A stretch of DNA of 48,148 nucleotides from a virus. The stretch's first letter is position 1; the number at the start of each line of letters is the position of its first letter. The notes under the pieces are model-generated. The model did not search any database. It was not told the DNA's origin and saw only the letters and a program-made list of their open reading frames with translations. Made by a program: the position numbers and the translations under genes. The stretch spans positions 1-48,148 of the IMG/VR virus record IMGVR_UViG_3300005466_000013; one strand, written 5' to 3'. Shown here piece by piece: positions 1-7,447 of this stretch.

Positions 1-50
1 TATTTGGAATATCACTATCCTTTGTCGAGTGCAAACCCCTTACCCTTGCT
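1..50. repeat. Exact 50-bp terminal direct repeat (circular overlap)
   Basis: Bases 1-50 are identical to bases 48099-48148. A minus-strand gene starting at 337 reads without interruption through the join and stops at 48091. The repeat is therefore best read as the overlap left when a circular molecule was assembled, not as a biological repeat. The unique circle is about 48,098 bp. A short terminal redundancy in a linear virion genome is a less likely alternative. Confidence 0.93.
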
Positions 51-337
51 GTTTCAAACTCAATGAAGTCATCATAAAAAACGATTGCATCAATCTTAAC
101 ACTTGCGCCTCCATTCTTTTCATTATACCAGCTTGCAACGTCATAGTGCATGAAAATATCGGGATTGCCTTTCATTATTACAAAATGGCGGGCCTCCTCG
201 CAAAAGTCTTTGATGTGCTTGCTTCTAAATAAAACATTCGCTGTATGGTTTGGAACGGAATGAATTTTTAAAATATGTTCATAGACCTTTCTAAATACAG
301 GGTCTTTTTTAAATTCTTCCCTTGAAATCTCTATCAT
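1..337 (-). CDS. Hypothetical protein spanning the circular junction (114 aa)
   Basis: An ATG at 337-335 opens a minus-strand frame that runs to base 1. After circularisation it continues from 48098 to a TAA at 48093-48091, giving 114 residues. It is truncated here only because the circle was cut. It overlaps the gene before it by four bases (ATGA) and ends directly before the ATG of the next gene at 48090, so it is in the same leftward operon. The protein is soluble and of mixed charge, and I recognise no domain. Confidence 0.75.
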   Translation of the reverse strand, partial: MIEISREEFKKDPVFRKVYEHILKIHSVPNHTANVLFRSKHIKDFCEEARHFVIMKGNPDIFMHYDVASWYNEKNGGASVKIDAIVFYDDFIEFETARVRGLHSTKDSDIPN

Positions 338-543
338 AACAAATCTATTAGGTCATCTTCCTTTAAAATTACGTAATGTGTAATCTCGCAATCGAAGACA
401 CATATCCAATTTAGAGCGGGTTTTCCATCTCGATACATGCCTATTTGAATACCATACTTTGCAGTTTTGAAAAGGTGAGTATTAAAGCGGCCTCTTTTTG
501 TTTCTTTCGGAGGGTTTTCGTTTATGTCGATCCATTCTACCAT
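334..543 (-). CDS. DUF551-like small phage protein (69 aa)
   Basis: The start has the pattern W-I-x-I-N-E-N-P-P and the end has I-T-H-Y, which resembles the W-I...P-P / V-T-H-W-M layout of DUF551 proteins common in phage accessory regions. Function in that family is unknown. It overlaps the next gene in an ATGA stop/start, suggesting translational coupling. The family call is by eye; the coding call is firmer. Confidence 0.6.
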   Translation of the reverse strand: MVEWIDINENPPKETKRGRFNTHLFKTAKYGIQIGMYRDGKPALNWICVFDCEITHYVILKEDDLIDLL

Positions 544-650
544 ATAACTATAGTTAATTTCTAATTCTTTTGGGCTAAGGTTGATTTGTTTTACTTTCGG
601 TGTAGTCTTTTATGCTTTGCAAACTTAGAGAGGCTTAAAAGGGCTTATTT

Positions 651-746
651 TTATTTATCTATTGTTTTCTTTAAGTACAAAAGATAGAGAAGAAAGGCAA
701 AACAAGCCGACCAAATCATTAGAACAAAAATATCTTCAAGCGTCAT
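651..746 (-). CDS. 31-aa single-pass membrane microprotein
   Basis: The ATG at 746-744 overlaps the TGA of the preceding gene (ATGA). The frame codes a short acidic N-terminus, about 18 hydrophobic residues (roughly residues 6-24) and a Lys-rich tail ending KKTIDK, then TAA. This is a plausible inner-membrane microprotein. It matches in length and layout the 31-aa membrane protein at 5138-5233, though the sequences differ. Function unknown. The coupled start and clean membrane topology are the reasons to accept so short a gene. Confidence 0.5.
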   Translation of the reverse strand: MTLEDIFVLMIWSACFAFLLYLLYLKKTIDK

Positions 747-946
747 AATTCAAAATGTTTTTCACTGAACTCAAAGCTAAATTTAAGCTCTTTGTATTTT
801 TCAGGCGACAATTCCTTCAAAAGAGAGACAAAAGCGTCGTAGCTCCCTGAATAATAATCGAACATTTTTTCATTGTTTTTTGCCTTGTATCGCTTCATTA
901 CCCTAAGTGCTGAATCAAGTTCGCGCAGTATCGTCTTTTCCATCAT
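743..946 (-). CDS. Small helical protein (67 aa)
   Basis: The frame is open from 973, but that codon is GTG inside the upstream HNH gene. The tandem ATG-ATG at 946/943 just after the HNH stop is the better start. The product is charged and alpha-helical with no membrane segment or known motif. It sits between the HNH gene and a coupled 31-aa membrane protein. Function unknown. Confidence 0.6.
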   Translation of the reverse strand: MMEKTILRELDSALRVMKRYKAKNNEKMFDYYSGSYDAFVSLLKELSPEKYKELKFSFEFSEKHFEL

Positions 947-951
947 ATTTT

Positions 952-1254
952 TTAGTCTGCAAAATGAAACCACCTTTGCCCGGCTTTTCTAATTCTTTTA
1001 ATCCAATTTGAAACTCTAAAACGCACATCGTAACGGCTGTGACAACCGAGGCACGCGACCTTTAAATTATCCAAATTGTCATTTTTCTTATCCTGGTCGA
1101 GATGAATAGTACTTAAAATCACTTTTTTGCCTGTTTTAGGATGTAAGGTTTTGTGCTCTAATCCGCATATTTGACATTTCCAATCTGCTAGGATTTTAAG
1201 CTCTCTGGATATTTGTTTGAAGTTCTCGTTGTAGTCTCGGTAATTAATCGGCAT
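952..1254 (-). CDS. HNH endonuclease-like protein (100 aa)
   Basis: A zinc knuckle Cys27-x2-Cys30 is followed by an I-H-L-D-Q-D-K-K-N-D-N-L-D-N-L run (His51, Asn60) and Cys68-x2-Cys71-His72. This is the layout of a small Cys4 HNH (His-Me finger) nuclease. The expected catalytic double histidine is here Ile-His51-Leu, so the active site is recognisable but slightly divergent. Such free-standing genes in phages can nick or cut DNA and sometimes aid packaging, but here the gene is far from the terminase, so an accessory or homing-type role is more likely. Confidence 0.75.
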   Translation of the reverse strand: MPINYRDYNENFKQISRELKILADWKCQICGLEHKTLHPKTGKKVILSTIHLDQDKKNDNLDNLKVACLGCHSRYDVRFRVSNWIKRIRKAGQRWFHFAD

Positions 1255-1579
1255 TCTCTTTTTCTTCGTCTGTAAACTTATGTTCCTTGGTATAAATTGA
1301 AAAATCGACGCTTTCCGTTGCTTCGGATTTGTATTTTTTCAATACGTATTCTATTATTTTGGCCTGTCCTTCAAAAGAAAACTGCGTTGAAAACATTTTG
1401 TAAAAAGAATCGACACGAATGAAAATACTTGTTTGACTTGCTAATAATTCATCCCAGTTAAATTTAAACTCTTTGTCTTCGCATAAAATATCTATGTCTT
1501 TTTGCTTCCAGTTGTAAAAAAAGAGATGTAAAGCCCGAAGTACTACAAGCTCTGTTTTGTATTTTTCTATTATGTTCAT
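1244..1579 (-). CDS. Hypothetical protein (111 aa)
   Basis: The ATG at 1579-1577 overlaps the upstream TGA in an ATGA, and the extension to 1675 is not needed. The protein begins M-N-I-I-E-K-Y, is helical with several aromatic residues and ends in an acidic Asp/Glu-rich tail. No family recognised. It overlaps the HNH gene by 11 bases. Confidence 0.65.
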   Translation of the reverse strand: MNIIEKYKTELVVLRALHLFFYNWKQKDIDILCEDKEFKFNWDELLASQTSIFIRVDSFYKMFSTQFSFEGQAKIIEYVLKKYKSEATESVDFSIYTKEHKFTDEEKENAD

Positions 1580-2028
1580 TGGTTTCTCTGTTTCAAAAAC
1601 GATCTTATGATATATTGAAAAAGTCTTTTGTCGTCTTCGGATGCTTCGCTCTCTCCTGTTAAAATCCTTCCACACAGGTTTATTTTTTCATCCAATTCAT
1701 TGCATACTTTCTCGACATTAAAAGCGAGATATTCGCGTATCTCATCAATAGCCCCTTGAAGCCGGAAAAAGTACCTGGGAAAAGCATCTGAAAAATCAAC
1801 TGTAATGAGCCTGACGTCTTTGGATTCTACCCAGAAATCATATCGGCCTCGATCGCAGTAAATAGGACGTTTAGATATTCTTACTATGATGTTTGGAAGG
1901 TCAATAACTATCATATTATGTTCTTGCTCATAGGTATAGGCTCCCAGTCCGTCCGAAATCATTTTAAGTTCCTCAGGGGTAAATGGAGAGAATCCCATTA
2001 CTTGGTTTAATAGCTCTTTTTCTGTCAT
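1576..2028 (-). CDS. Hypothetical protein (150 aa)
   Basis: A soluble alpha/beta protein with a central stretch of alternating beta strands (I-V-I-D-L-P...I-I-V-R-I) and a helical C-terminus. No catalytic motif seen. It is followed with ATGA overlap by the 111-aa gene, so the two are probably made together. Function unknown. Confidence 0.65.
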   Translation of the reverse strand: MTEKELLNQVMGFSPFTPEELKMISDGLGAYTYEQEHNMIVIDLPNIIVRISKRPIYCDRGRYDFWVESKDVRLITVDFSDAFPRYFFRLQGAIDEIREYLAFNVEKVCNELDEKINLCGRILTGESEASEDDKRLFQYIIRSFLKQRNQ

Positions 2029-2031
2029 AAT

Positions 2032-2217
2032 CTAGATTGAACTTTTTCCATAATTCATTTTTCTTTCCTGTTCCTCAATTAAATCATACATAAGAAAAAA
2101 CCCAATATCTTGAAGGGCTATTTTAACAACTGTTCCACCTCTCTCTTTTTCCAGGATTTTACCTGAAACAAGCGTTTTAAAATCGTTTTCGTCTAGTATT
2201 ATTCTTATTTCTTCCAT
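2032..2217 (-). CDS. Small conserved-type phage protein (61 aa)
   Basis: The protein has the pattern I-x-L-D-E-x-D-F-K-x-L-V-S-G-K-I followed by V-K-I-A-L-Q-D-I-G-F. I associate this layout with a widespread small Bacteroidetes phage/plasmid protein of unknown function. The ATG overlaps the upstream TAA (TAATG). Function unknown. Confidence 0.6.
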   Translation of the reverse strand: MEEIRIILDENDFKTLVSGKILEKERGGTVVKIALQDIGFFLMYDLIEEQERKMNYGKSSI

Positions 2218-2432
2218 TATTCAACTATTATATCAAATTCATCTCCTATTTCTCTTAAAGTTTTGGCAAGAACCAAAGCGAGGCTTTCAACCCATTCGCG
2301 GGTTCTTCCCTCTAACATTTTCTTTTGATCGTCTTCCGGCAGGTCTTCGAAAGTCCTATTTTCCATCTCGTTTGTCTCGGTATTTTTGAACCGGAAGTAA
2401 ACGCCTGATAGGTTTCTTTTTTCTTTTATCAT
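2217..2432 (-). CDS. Hypothetical acidic protein (71 aa)
   Basis: Helical acidic protein beginning M-I-K-E-K-R and ending in an I-I-V-E tail. It is chained to its neighbours by an ATGA overlap upstream and TAATG downstream. No motif recognised. Confidence 0.6.
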   Translation of the reverse strand: MIKEKRNLSGVYFRFKNTETNEMENRTFEDLPEDDQKKMLEGRTREWVESLALVLAKTLREIGDEFDIIVE

Positions 2433-2638
2433 ATCGTTTCTAAATCTTTTCTTACTGAAAATTCAACCAGTGTAATTTTTGTGTCAGTGCCTTTTGTTAA
2501 CTCTTTAGCAAGAGCCTTTAAAGAATCTACCCGCGCCCAATCTGCTCCAACCAAAGGAAACCAACTTCCAGACTTGGTATCCAACCAAGCCGGGATACCT
2601 TCGTCGCCGTTTTTATCTTTTGCTATAAAGGCGAACAT
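2429..2638 (-). CDS. Hypothetical small protein (69 aa)
   Basis: The frame opens at a TTG (2644), but the ATG at 2638 (M-F-A-F-I-A-K) is the likelier start. It is a short beta-rich protein with a W-F-P-L motif. No family recognised. It is part of the leftward small-gene chain downstream of the par operon. Confidence 0.55.
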   Translation of the reverse strand: MFAFIAKDKNGDEGIPAWLDTKSGSWFPLVGADWARVDSLKALAKELTKGTDTKITLVEFSVRKDLETI

Positions 2639-2661
2639 CTTCAATTTTTAATAAGTGGTTT

Positions 2662-2973
2662 TTAGTTTCCATTGATCTTAGGCGGTAAAGGTTTGAGTAA
2701 ATCGGCGTGTTTTACAAAAAGGTCTGTTAATGCGATTTCTATAACTTCCTTCCTGGTTCCTATCCTACCCCAATAGATTAGCTTTTGTATATTTTCCTCC
2801 ATCGAAACCTTTAAATCTAAAGAGGTTTTTATAATAGGCTCTTTTTCCTTTTTTGGTTCTTCAATAAAACTGGCGGCGGTGTTTATGTTTACATCTTCGC
2901 CCCTTTCATTAGCCTTTACAAGCCCGCCCAACAATTTGCTAGGGCTTCTTTTTGGTGTTGTCTCGTTTTTCAT
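2662..2973 (-). CDS. Putative partition partner / ribbon-helix-helix protein downstream of parA (103 aa)
   Basis: The ATG at 2973-2971 overlaps the parA TGA (ATGA), so the two are coupled. The N-terminal ~45 residues are basic and disordered-looking. The C-terminal half (about residues 46-95) has one beta strand (I-K-T-S-L-D-L-K-V) followed by two helices, consistent with a ribbon-helix-helix DNA-binding domain. Small RHH proteins next to a short ParA are the usual centromere-binding partners of plasmid type Ib partition systems. The assignment rests on position and secondary-structure pattern, not on a recognised family. Confidence 0.6.
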   Translation of the reverse strand: MKNETTPKRSPSKLLGGLVKANERGEDVNINTAASFIEEPKKEKEPIIKTSLDLKVSMEENIQKLIYWGRIGTRKEVIEIALTDLFVKHADLLKPLPPKINGN

Positions 2974-3650
2974 ATTTCGCATTTGTGTAAAAATTCTTTA
3001 TAGAAAATGTTGTATTCGTCTTTCTGTCTTTTTGCTGGCACTATGTCCTTAATCGTAGATGGAAATCTTTTATATCTTACTAAATCCGATAGATCATTTT
3101 TAAACAGTTGCAGCCCCTTAAAACCGTCGAACTCGTAAAGCTCGTTGTATTCTAGTGTTCCATCGTTTTTATTCACCACCCCGAATAATTTAAAACCAAA
3201 GCCCTGAGCGCGTCTTTTGGCTGCGATTGGCGGTATTACTTCTAAAAAAGTGATAGTGCTTCTAAGGTCTTTCTTTGAGGCTATTAGGGGAACTATTACA
3301 ACATCTGAAACCATAACAACGGAAGGAACGCCCTGCCCTTCTAACCTCCCTTGCGTATCTATTAGAATTACGTCGTATAAATCTTCCTTTTCTGCAATGA
3401 GCTTGCAAAACCTTTCGACGGGGTTATCCTTTTTATCTTGAGGCTCCCACTTAAAAGGTGAAATATCGTAAGCATTTACGCCCTCGGTTTGTTCGTCGCG
3501 CCTTTCTTCGTAAATACTTAATTGTTCGTCGGCGTCAACTACAAGTACCCGAATCTTTTTTCGAGCATGGAGGGAACCAGCTAATAAAGTGCAAAGCGTT
3601 GATTTTCCTACGCCTCCTTTCCTGTTCATAAATGAAATAATTTTAGCCAT
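2970..3650 (-). CDS. parA: ParA-type partition ATPase (226 aa)
   Basis: The deviant Walker A box is R-K-G-G-V-G-K-S-T (Lys11 signature lysine, Lys16 P-loop lysine), followed by V-V-D-A-D-E-Q (Walker A') and V-I-L-I-D-T-Q-G (Walker B). The length and absence of an N-terminal HTH fit the short type Ib ParA family, which moves plasmid copies over the nucleoid using ATP. It is first in a two-gene operon with the probable centromere-binding protein. The AT-rich repeat region 3651-3780 upstream is a natural place for the operator and parS-like site. Confidence 0.9.
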   Translation of the reverse strand: MAKIISFMNRKGGVGKSTLCTLLAGSLHARKKIRVLVVDADEQLSIYEERRDEQTEGVNAYDISPFKWEPQDKKDNPVERFCKLIAEKEDLYDVILIDTQGRLEGQGVPSVVMVSDVVIVPLIASKKDLRSTITFLEVIPPIAAKRRAQGFGFKLFGVVNKNDGTLEYNELYEFDGFKGLQLFKNDLSDLVRYKRFPSTIKDIVPAKRQKDEYNIFYKEFLHKCEI

Positions 3651-3780
3651 ATTGCATTATTACAAATGTTGTGTATGTAATAATGTAAAATATGTGATAA
3701 TATTCCAAATAACATGTATGAAATAATTTAATATATGTTATGTGTATTAAATAGATCACATTATAATATACATGATAAAT
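3651..3780. promoter_or_regulatory. Candidate par promoter/operator and centromere region
   Basis: A very AT-rich 130 bp directly upstream of parA. It holds a perfect 9-bp inverted repeat, CATTATTAC (3655-3663) and GTAATAATG (3677-3685), abutting the start codon. Several related words follow (TGTATGTAATA, TGTATGAAATA, TGTGTATTAAATA). Small RHH partition proteins typically bind such repeats and autoregulate the operon. The role is inferred from position; I could not place a convincing TTTG/TAnnTTTG pair here. Confidence 0.45.
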
Positions 3781-3781
3781 A

Positions 3782-3812
3782 AAAAAAACCTCCCGTTTTC
3801 AGGAGGCTTTTC
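3782..3812 (-). terminator. Rho-independent terminator
   Basis: On the minus strand a GCCTCC...GGGAGG stem (with one G-U pair) is followed by eight T residues. It ends the operon that runs from 4962 leftward and insulates the par operon, which starts just beyond it. Confidence 0.8.
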
Positions 3813-3867
3813 TAGGTTTAAGGTATAAAATGAGTTAATTAATTATACGTCCTTTCAAAGTAATTCG

Positions 3868-4038
3868 TCATAAACTTTTAAAATCTTGATGTCCTTTTTT
3901 ATCGTCTTCTATTCTGTTTTGTGGTAATGATTTGAGGTGATCTAGTCTTTTTTGTTCTTCCTCTGTTAGTCCTTGCGTTTCTTTTACAACTTCTAAAAGA
4001 GCTTGTTCAATGCCTCCGTTTTTAATTATTGTTTTCAT
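3868..4038 (-). CDS. Hypothetical 56-aa protein
   Basis: The ATG at 4038 opens a frame to a TGA at 3868, five bases after the previous gene's stop. The product is charged and helical, beginning M-K-T-I-I-K-N-G-G, with a central T-E-E-E-Q-K-R motif and no hydrophobic segment. It lies in the operon ended by the terminator at 3782-3812. It is too short for automatic ORF thresholds but well placed. Function unknown. Confidence 0.55.
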   Translation of the reverse strand: MKTIIKNGGIEQALLEVVKETQGLTEEEQKRLDHLKSLPQNRIEDDKKGHQDFKSL

Positions 4039-4043
4039 AAGTT

Positions 4044-4301
4044 TTATTTTTTATTGGTCAGATAAGGGAGCTTTTTATATTCATCCTCCCATGTTTCGAA
4101 GTCATCTATCAAGTTAATTTTGTCGATAGCGTCGAGCAAATCATGAACTTCGTTTAAATAATCTTCATAGATTGAAGACCATTCACCGTCGGGCGAATCT
4201 TCCTGATTCCAAAAGATAGACTTTCGAATTTCTCTTGATGCTTCCCTAACAAGCTTAATGGCTTCGTTTAACTTTTCGCGCTCCTTTAGTTCTCTTTTCA
4301 T
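4044..4301 (-). CDS. Hypothetical helical protein (85 aa)
   Basis: Two charged helices joined by an S-P-D-G-E-W turn, acidic overall, with no membrane segment. It overlaps the upstream gene by ATGA. Nothing identifies a family. Confidence 0.6.
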   Translation of the reverse strand: MKRELKEREKLNEAIKLVREASREIRKSIFWNQEDSPDGEWSSIYEDYLNEVHDLLDAIDKINLIDDFETWEDEYKKLPYLTNKK

Positions 4302-4558
4302 AGTATCTCTTTTTTATTAGATGAATTCTTTTTAAACATCGGCGGGTTATTTTCCCTTACGTCATTAGTCGATAGGGCTTGAAATTTCTCTATTCTACAA
4401 CCTGAATGCTCGAATGGATAGCCTGATTTAGCTAGTCTGGAAAAGTGTCTTGCCGTGCAATCTATCGGAATTTCAACGTCTTGCAATATTCCGGCGATTG
4501 AAAGCCTATAGAATGTTTCGCCTGATAAAAGGTCTGTTACTTTGTATACTGTTATCAT
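4298..4558 (-). CDS. Hypothetical protein (86 aa)
   Basis: The likely start is the ATG at 4558, just after the upstream stop at 4564. The longer frame to 4624 would overlap that gene by 61 bases. The protein starts M-I-T-V-Y-K-V-T-D-L-L-S-G-E-T-F and ends in an Asn/Lys-rich tail. No motif recognised. Confidence 0.6.
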   Translation of the reverse strand: MITVYKVTDLLSGETFYRLSIAGILQDVEIPIDCTARHFSRLAKSGYPFEHSGCRIEKFQALSTNDVRENNPPMFKKNSSNKKEIL

Positions 4559-4563
4559 AAAAA

Positions 4564-4962
4564 TTAGCCTCGGTTTTCGACCTCTTCTATAAAGTCTGTA
4601 TAACTTGGTTCGTATTCCTCCCATTCTTCTGGATTGTCGCTATTTGTTTGCATGATGCTTACAAAGTTGTTCTCATAACAAAAGTCTCTTTGCTCTTCGG
4701 TCAAACCTTCCTGAACCATTGAGTGATAACTATCCTTATCCTGGGTCTCAATAGACCAGATATAAACAATGTCATCGTCCCGATATTCAATTGAGCCAAA
4801 GTAGTTGTGTGTTCTTATTGTCCCGTCCTTTTCGAGTATCACATCAGTGTTATAATTGCTCCCTCGTGGATTAAGGCAATAGCTTGTGTATACTTCCATA
4901 ATTGCTTCAGCTATTTCATTGGTTTTTTCCTCGATCAATTGATTAATTTCTCTTAGTTCCAT
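4564..4962 (-). CDS. Hypothetical acidic protein (132 aa)
   Basis: First gene of a short leftward operon behind the promoter-like site at 5000-5029. It is strongly acidic, with an N-terminal helix, a beta-rich middle and a Glu-rich end (E-E-W-E-E-Y-E-P). A DNA-mimic or inhibitor role would suit such charge but is not shown. No family recognised. Confidence 0.65.
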   Translation of the reverse strand: MELREINQLIEEKTNEIAEAIMEVYTSYCLNPRGSNYNTDVILEKDGTIRTHNYFGSIEYRDDDIVYIWSIETQDKDSYHSMVQEGLTEEQRDFCYENNFVSIMQTNSDNPEEWEEYEPSYTDFIEEVENRG

Positions 4963-4999
4963 GTTTTTTCGTGTCTAATATGATGTAAAGATAGACATA

Positions 5000-5029
5000 T
5001 AAATCTAATATGCAAGCATCTTAGACAAA
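5000..5029 (-). promoter_or_regulatory. Bacteroidetes-type promoter candidate for the 4962 operon
   Basis: On the minus strand TTTG (5029-5026) is followed after 18 bp by TAGATTTA (5007-5000), 7 of 8 matches to TAnnTTTG. Direct repeats TCTAATATG occur at about 4974 and 5004 and could be operator words. Spacing is one base shorter than the usual 19-21, hence moderate confidence. Confidence 0.45.
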
Positions 5030-5082
5030 AGTTCGACAAACCAACCAAAATAAAAGACAAACCTCTATCTCTTAGACATAAA

Positions 5083-5118
5083 AAAAGCCCTGAAAAATCA
5101 ATCAGAGCCTTTAATATT
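5083..5118 (-). terminator. Terminator at the end of the late operon
   Basis: On the minus strand an 11-bp stem (AAAGGCTCTGA with TCAGGGCTTTT, two G-U pairs) is followed by a run of T. It lies just after the 31-aa membrane gene, so it ends the whole leftward virion operon. Confidence 0.8.
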
Positions 5119-5137
5119 TACCTTCTGTGATTAGGTC

Positions 5138-5233
5138 TTAATCTTTTCTGGCTTGGTAAATCCAAACTAATATCACGCATACAATTGCTACTACCGCAAC
5201 TACCCAACCTACTAAAAGAGCTGTTTCATTCAT
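5138..5233 (-). CDS. 31-aa single-pass membrane microprotein at the end of the late operon
   Basis: The ATG at 5233-5231 overlaps the TGA of the 172-aa gene (ATGA). The frame encodes a short polar N-terminus (MNETA), about 21 hydrophobic residues and a basic end (YQARKD), then TAA at 5138. It could be a small holin-like or membrane accessory protein, but one membrane pass and no neighbouring lysin leave that open. It is followed by the operon terminator. Confidence 0.55.
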   Translation of the reverse strand: MNETALLVGWVVAVVAIVCVILVWIYQARKD

Positions 5234-5748
5234 TCGGGTAAGGCAAACATATCATTAAGAAAGTTTTGATCTTTTACTTTTCTATCAGCGTCCCCGTCTA
5301 TATATCCTTCGTCATAACTTCCGCCTCCGCCACTTCCGGAAGGTTCCCCGATCAAAAGAGCATCATAAGCACTAAAAGCCGCCGACACTTTCAGCTTCAT
5401 TATTTTTTCCACTTTTTCGTCTATCGAAATAGTACCATTTAAGTAGCCCATCCAAGCCCCTCCGAAAATATCCGGTTTCCATTCGGGAGGTCGGCTTTGG
5501 TCTAAGGTTAAAGGAATTCCAGAGCCGTCAAATTCAAGGGCGTAGGAGGCAACCATATTAGTCGAACTTCCGCTATCGCCCGTGCGCACGTGTAAGGAAA
5601 CTGTACGCGCTCCAAAAGTGTCCGCAGTAATCTTAAATTCTTGCACCGAATTACCCGCCTTCGCCCAAAATCCTTTCCCGCCTTTGAAATAGGCGTTTGA
5701 GTCTATGCCCCAAATATTTTCGTCTACTAATTGGAAATTATAAACCAT
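5230..5748 (-). CDS. Putative virion surface / tail-tip protein (172 aa)
   Basis: Beta-rich protein with a Gly/Ser-rich linker near the end (P-S-G-S-G-G-G-G-S) followed by an acidic D-E-G-Y-I-D-G-D-A-D segment. It is last in the tail-fibre cluster and overlaps the lyase-like gene by 22 bases. Composition and position suggest a virion appendage protein. No family recognised. Confidence 0.6.
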   Translation of the reverse strand: MVYNFQLVDENIWGIDSNAYFKGGKGFWAKAGNSVQEFKITADTFGARTVSLHVRTGDSGSSTNMVASYALEFDGSGIPLTLDQSRPPEWKPDIFGGAWMGYLNGTISIDEKVEKIMKLKVSAAFSAYDALLIGEPSGSGGGGSYDEGYIDGDADRKVKDQNFLNDMFALPE

Positions 5749-7106
5749 GACAGTAGTATTTTAAGAATGATCCCTATGATTATACCCAACAATAAGAAGA
5801 GTAATTTTTGATGCAAAGTCAGGTCTTTTCTGACTACTACCCGACCAGGATAAACATCGACCTTGCCTTCCAAATCAAAGTACATAATCTTGACACTCGG
5901 CAACATGCCCCAAACGCCGCTATAAGAATTATGACCTCCCGCCGTTGCTACGTTGTTTGTCGGGAAATTTCTCTTATAGCCCTCTTTAATTTGTTGATCT
6001 TCATACCAGATATTTCCTTGACTGTACCAAGTATCAAAAGAAGCGTTCCAGTCGCTATTAAAAGGGCTTATTTTTTTGCCTTGTATTGTCCTATTAGTTC
6101 TCCCGGCAGCGTAACTGATTTGATGCTTTATAACTGTGAGAATAGATTTGTCTCCCCCTGCCGTTCCTGCCGATCCTTTCGAAGTATGGAAACCAAATAA
6201 ACTTGCATCTCCTGACCTTGCTAGTGCATCTGCCAGCATAATAGCATTGTGAGGGCTGTAAGAAGCATAAGCCCAACCTAAATACGGCGTAGAGCTGCCC
6301 CAACGCTCGAACTCTGAGGTAGTGCCGTCTGGAAAGGTCGCAAACATTAGCCACTCTTTCACGAAATTTACCCCTGAATCAATCAACTCTTTTTCCCCTG
6401 TTAGCAGTCCCGCCAAGGTGGCAAAAGTCAACATTTGGCCGCGTCTGTTGTTATACCAAAGCGCGTTCTCTGGGACTTTCGGCCCTCCGTCATACATAAT
6501 TTCCCCGGATAGATTTTCTGATTTTAAGACATAATTAGCCTTATCAGAATACAACCCATTGAGCCGGGGAACGGTATTATCTACAAAAAACTTACCGCTG
6601 TTGAAAAACCACCTTTTTGCTTCTACTCTTTCGTCCTCATTGAAAAGGTTCATCGAATAGACGTAAGCATATAAGAGACGTTGAAGCCACTCAGAAACTA
6701 TAAAGCCGGGATTAATGTCGTTTACAGCGGTCGTCCACCTTGTTCTGTTACTAAAGTCAACTTTCGGATCACGAAACTGCTTTTGAAGTTGCTTTTTTAC
6801 CGCCGCTCCTATAGCTGCATCCTGGTTCAACATAAACATAAAAGCGGCTGCAAGGATTTTTGTTCCTTCGAACTGCGGCTCGGGTGTACTCCATTGAACT
6901 ACAACCTCCGAGCTCGGGCCTGAATAGTAATCGTCTTCGGGGTCTGCTAGAAATGAATTTGCATTACTGTTTACCCTCTGAAATTCGCTCGAATAATAAG
7001 AATCTGTTTGTCTGGCTTTCCAAATAATAATCTCTTCCTCAGAAACGAACTTTCCAGACGGTAATCCGGTAGAGGTTTTGGGCTTAATTACAAGGGTAGT
7101 AAACAT
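5727..7106 (-). CDS. Polysaccharide-lyase-like protein with C-terminal membrane segment (459 aa)
   Basis: The middle (about residues 75-390) is rich in paired helices with W-Y-N-N-R-R-G-Q and Y-S-P-H-N-A motifs, reminiscent of alginate-lyase-type (alpha/alpha) toroid enzymes. The last 30 residues form a strong hydrophobic helix (L-L-F-L-L-L-G-I-I-I-G) and a polar end, unusual for a virion enzyme. Its place just after the tail fibre and lectin genes suggests a capsule- or slime-degrading virion enzyme, or an enzyme anchored in the cell envelope. The fold call is from pattern only and the catalytic residues were not verified. Confidence 0.5.
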   Translation of the reverse strand: MFTTLVIKPKTSTGLPSGKFVSEEEIIIWKARQTDSYYSSEFQRVNSNANSFLADPEDDYYSGPSSEVVVQWSTPEPQFEGTKILAAAFMFMLNQDAAIGAAVKKQLQKQFRDPKVDFSNRTRWTTAVNDINPGFIVSEWLQRLLYAYVYSMNLFNEDERVEAKRWFFNSGKFFVDNTVPRLNGLYSDKANYVLKSENLSGEIMYDGGPKVPENALWYNNRRGQMLTFATLAGLLTGEKELIDSGVNFVKEWLMFATFPDGTTSEFERWGSSTPYLGWAYASYSPHNAIMLADALARSGDASLFGFHTSKGSAGTAGGDKSILTVIKHQISYAAGRTNRTIQGKKISPFNSDWNASFDTWYSQGNIWYEDQQIKEGYKRNFPTNNVATAGGHNSYSGVWGMLPSVKIMYFDLEGKVDVYPGRVVVRKDLTLHQKLLFLLLGIIIGIILKILLSWFIISN

Positions 7107-7119
7107 AATTTTAAGGGTT

Positions 7120-7443
7120 TTATTCTTCTGCTACTGGTTTCTCGCTCATCATTACCCCGGCTTGAGCATCAAAAATTGAATTGACTGTAAATTGTATATC
7201 TGAGTCCGACGAGGCCTCAGTGAGTAACCCGTTAGCAGTTGATCCATAACTATAAGAGTCCACATAATTTTGAGGGCCGCTTAAAATATTGTGCGCGTGA
7301 GTACTTCTCTTTGTATGGTAAGAAATATGAACAAGGTCGACGGCCTCGCTTGAAACGTTTTGCGCGGCGTTGACCATTGCGACCTTTACTTTCTTTCTGA
7401 AATCTTCGTTTTGCGCTAATGCGTCTGACTCTATAAATCCCAT
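7120..7443 (-). CDS. Conserved-type phage virion-region protein (107 aa)
   Basis: Begins M-G-F-I-E-S-D-A-L-A-Q-N-E-D-F and contains S-D-S-D-I-Q-F-T-V-N-S near the end. This matches a recurring small protein I associate with Bacteroidetes phage tail regions; its role is unknown. It lies between the lectin and lyase-like genes. Confidence 0.65.
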   Translation of the reverse strand: MGFIESDALAQNEDFRKKVKVAMVNAAQNVSSEAVDLVHISYHTKRSTHAHNILSGPQNYVDSYSYGSTANGLLTEASSDSDIQFTVNSIFDAQAGVMMSEKPVAEE

Positions 7444-7447
7444 AATT

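Noticed and set aside
1-50. Biological long terminal repeat
   Set aside because: The length is a typical assembly overlap and a gene reads through the join, so circularity explains it.
29-232. Plus-strand 67-aa frame at the window start
   Set aside because: It is the shadow of the minus-strand gene that runs through the circular junction, which is coupled at both ends.
5808-6923. Several plus- and minus-strand frames inside the lyase-like gene
   Set aside because: They lie fully within the 459-aa gene, have atypical composition and no start context.
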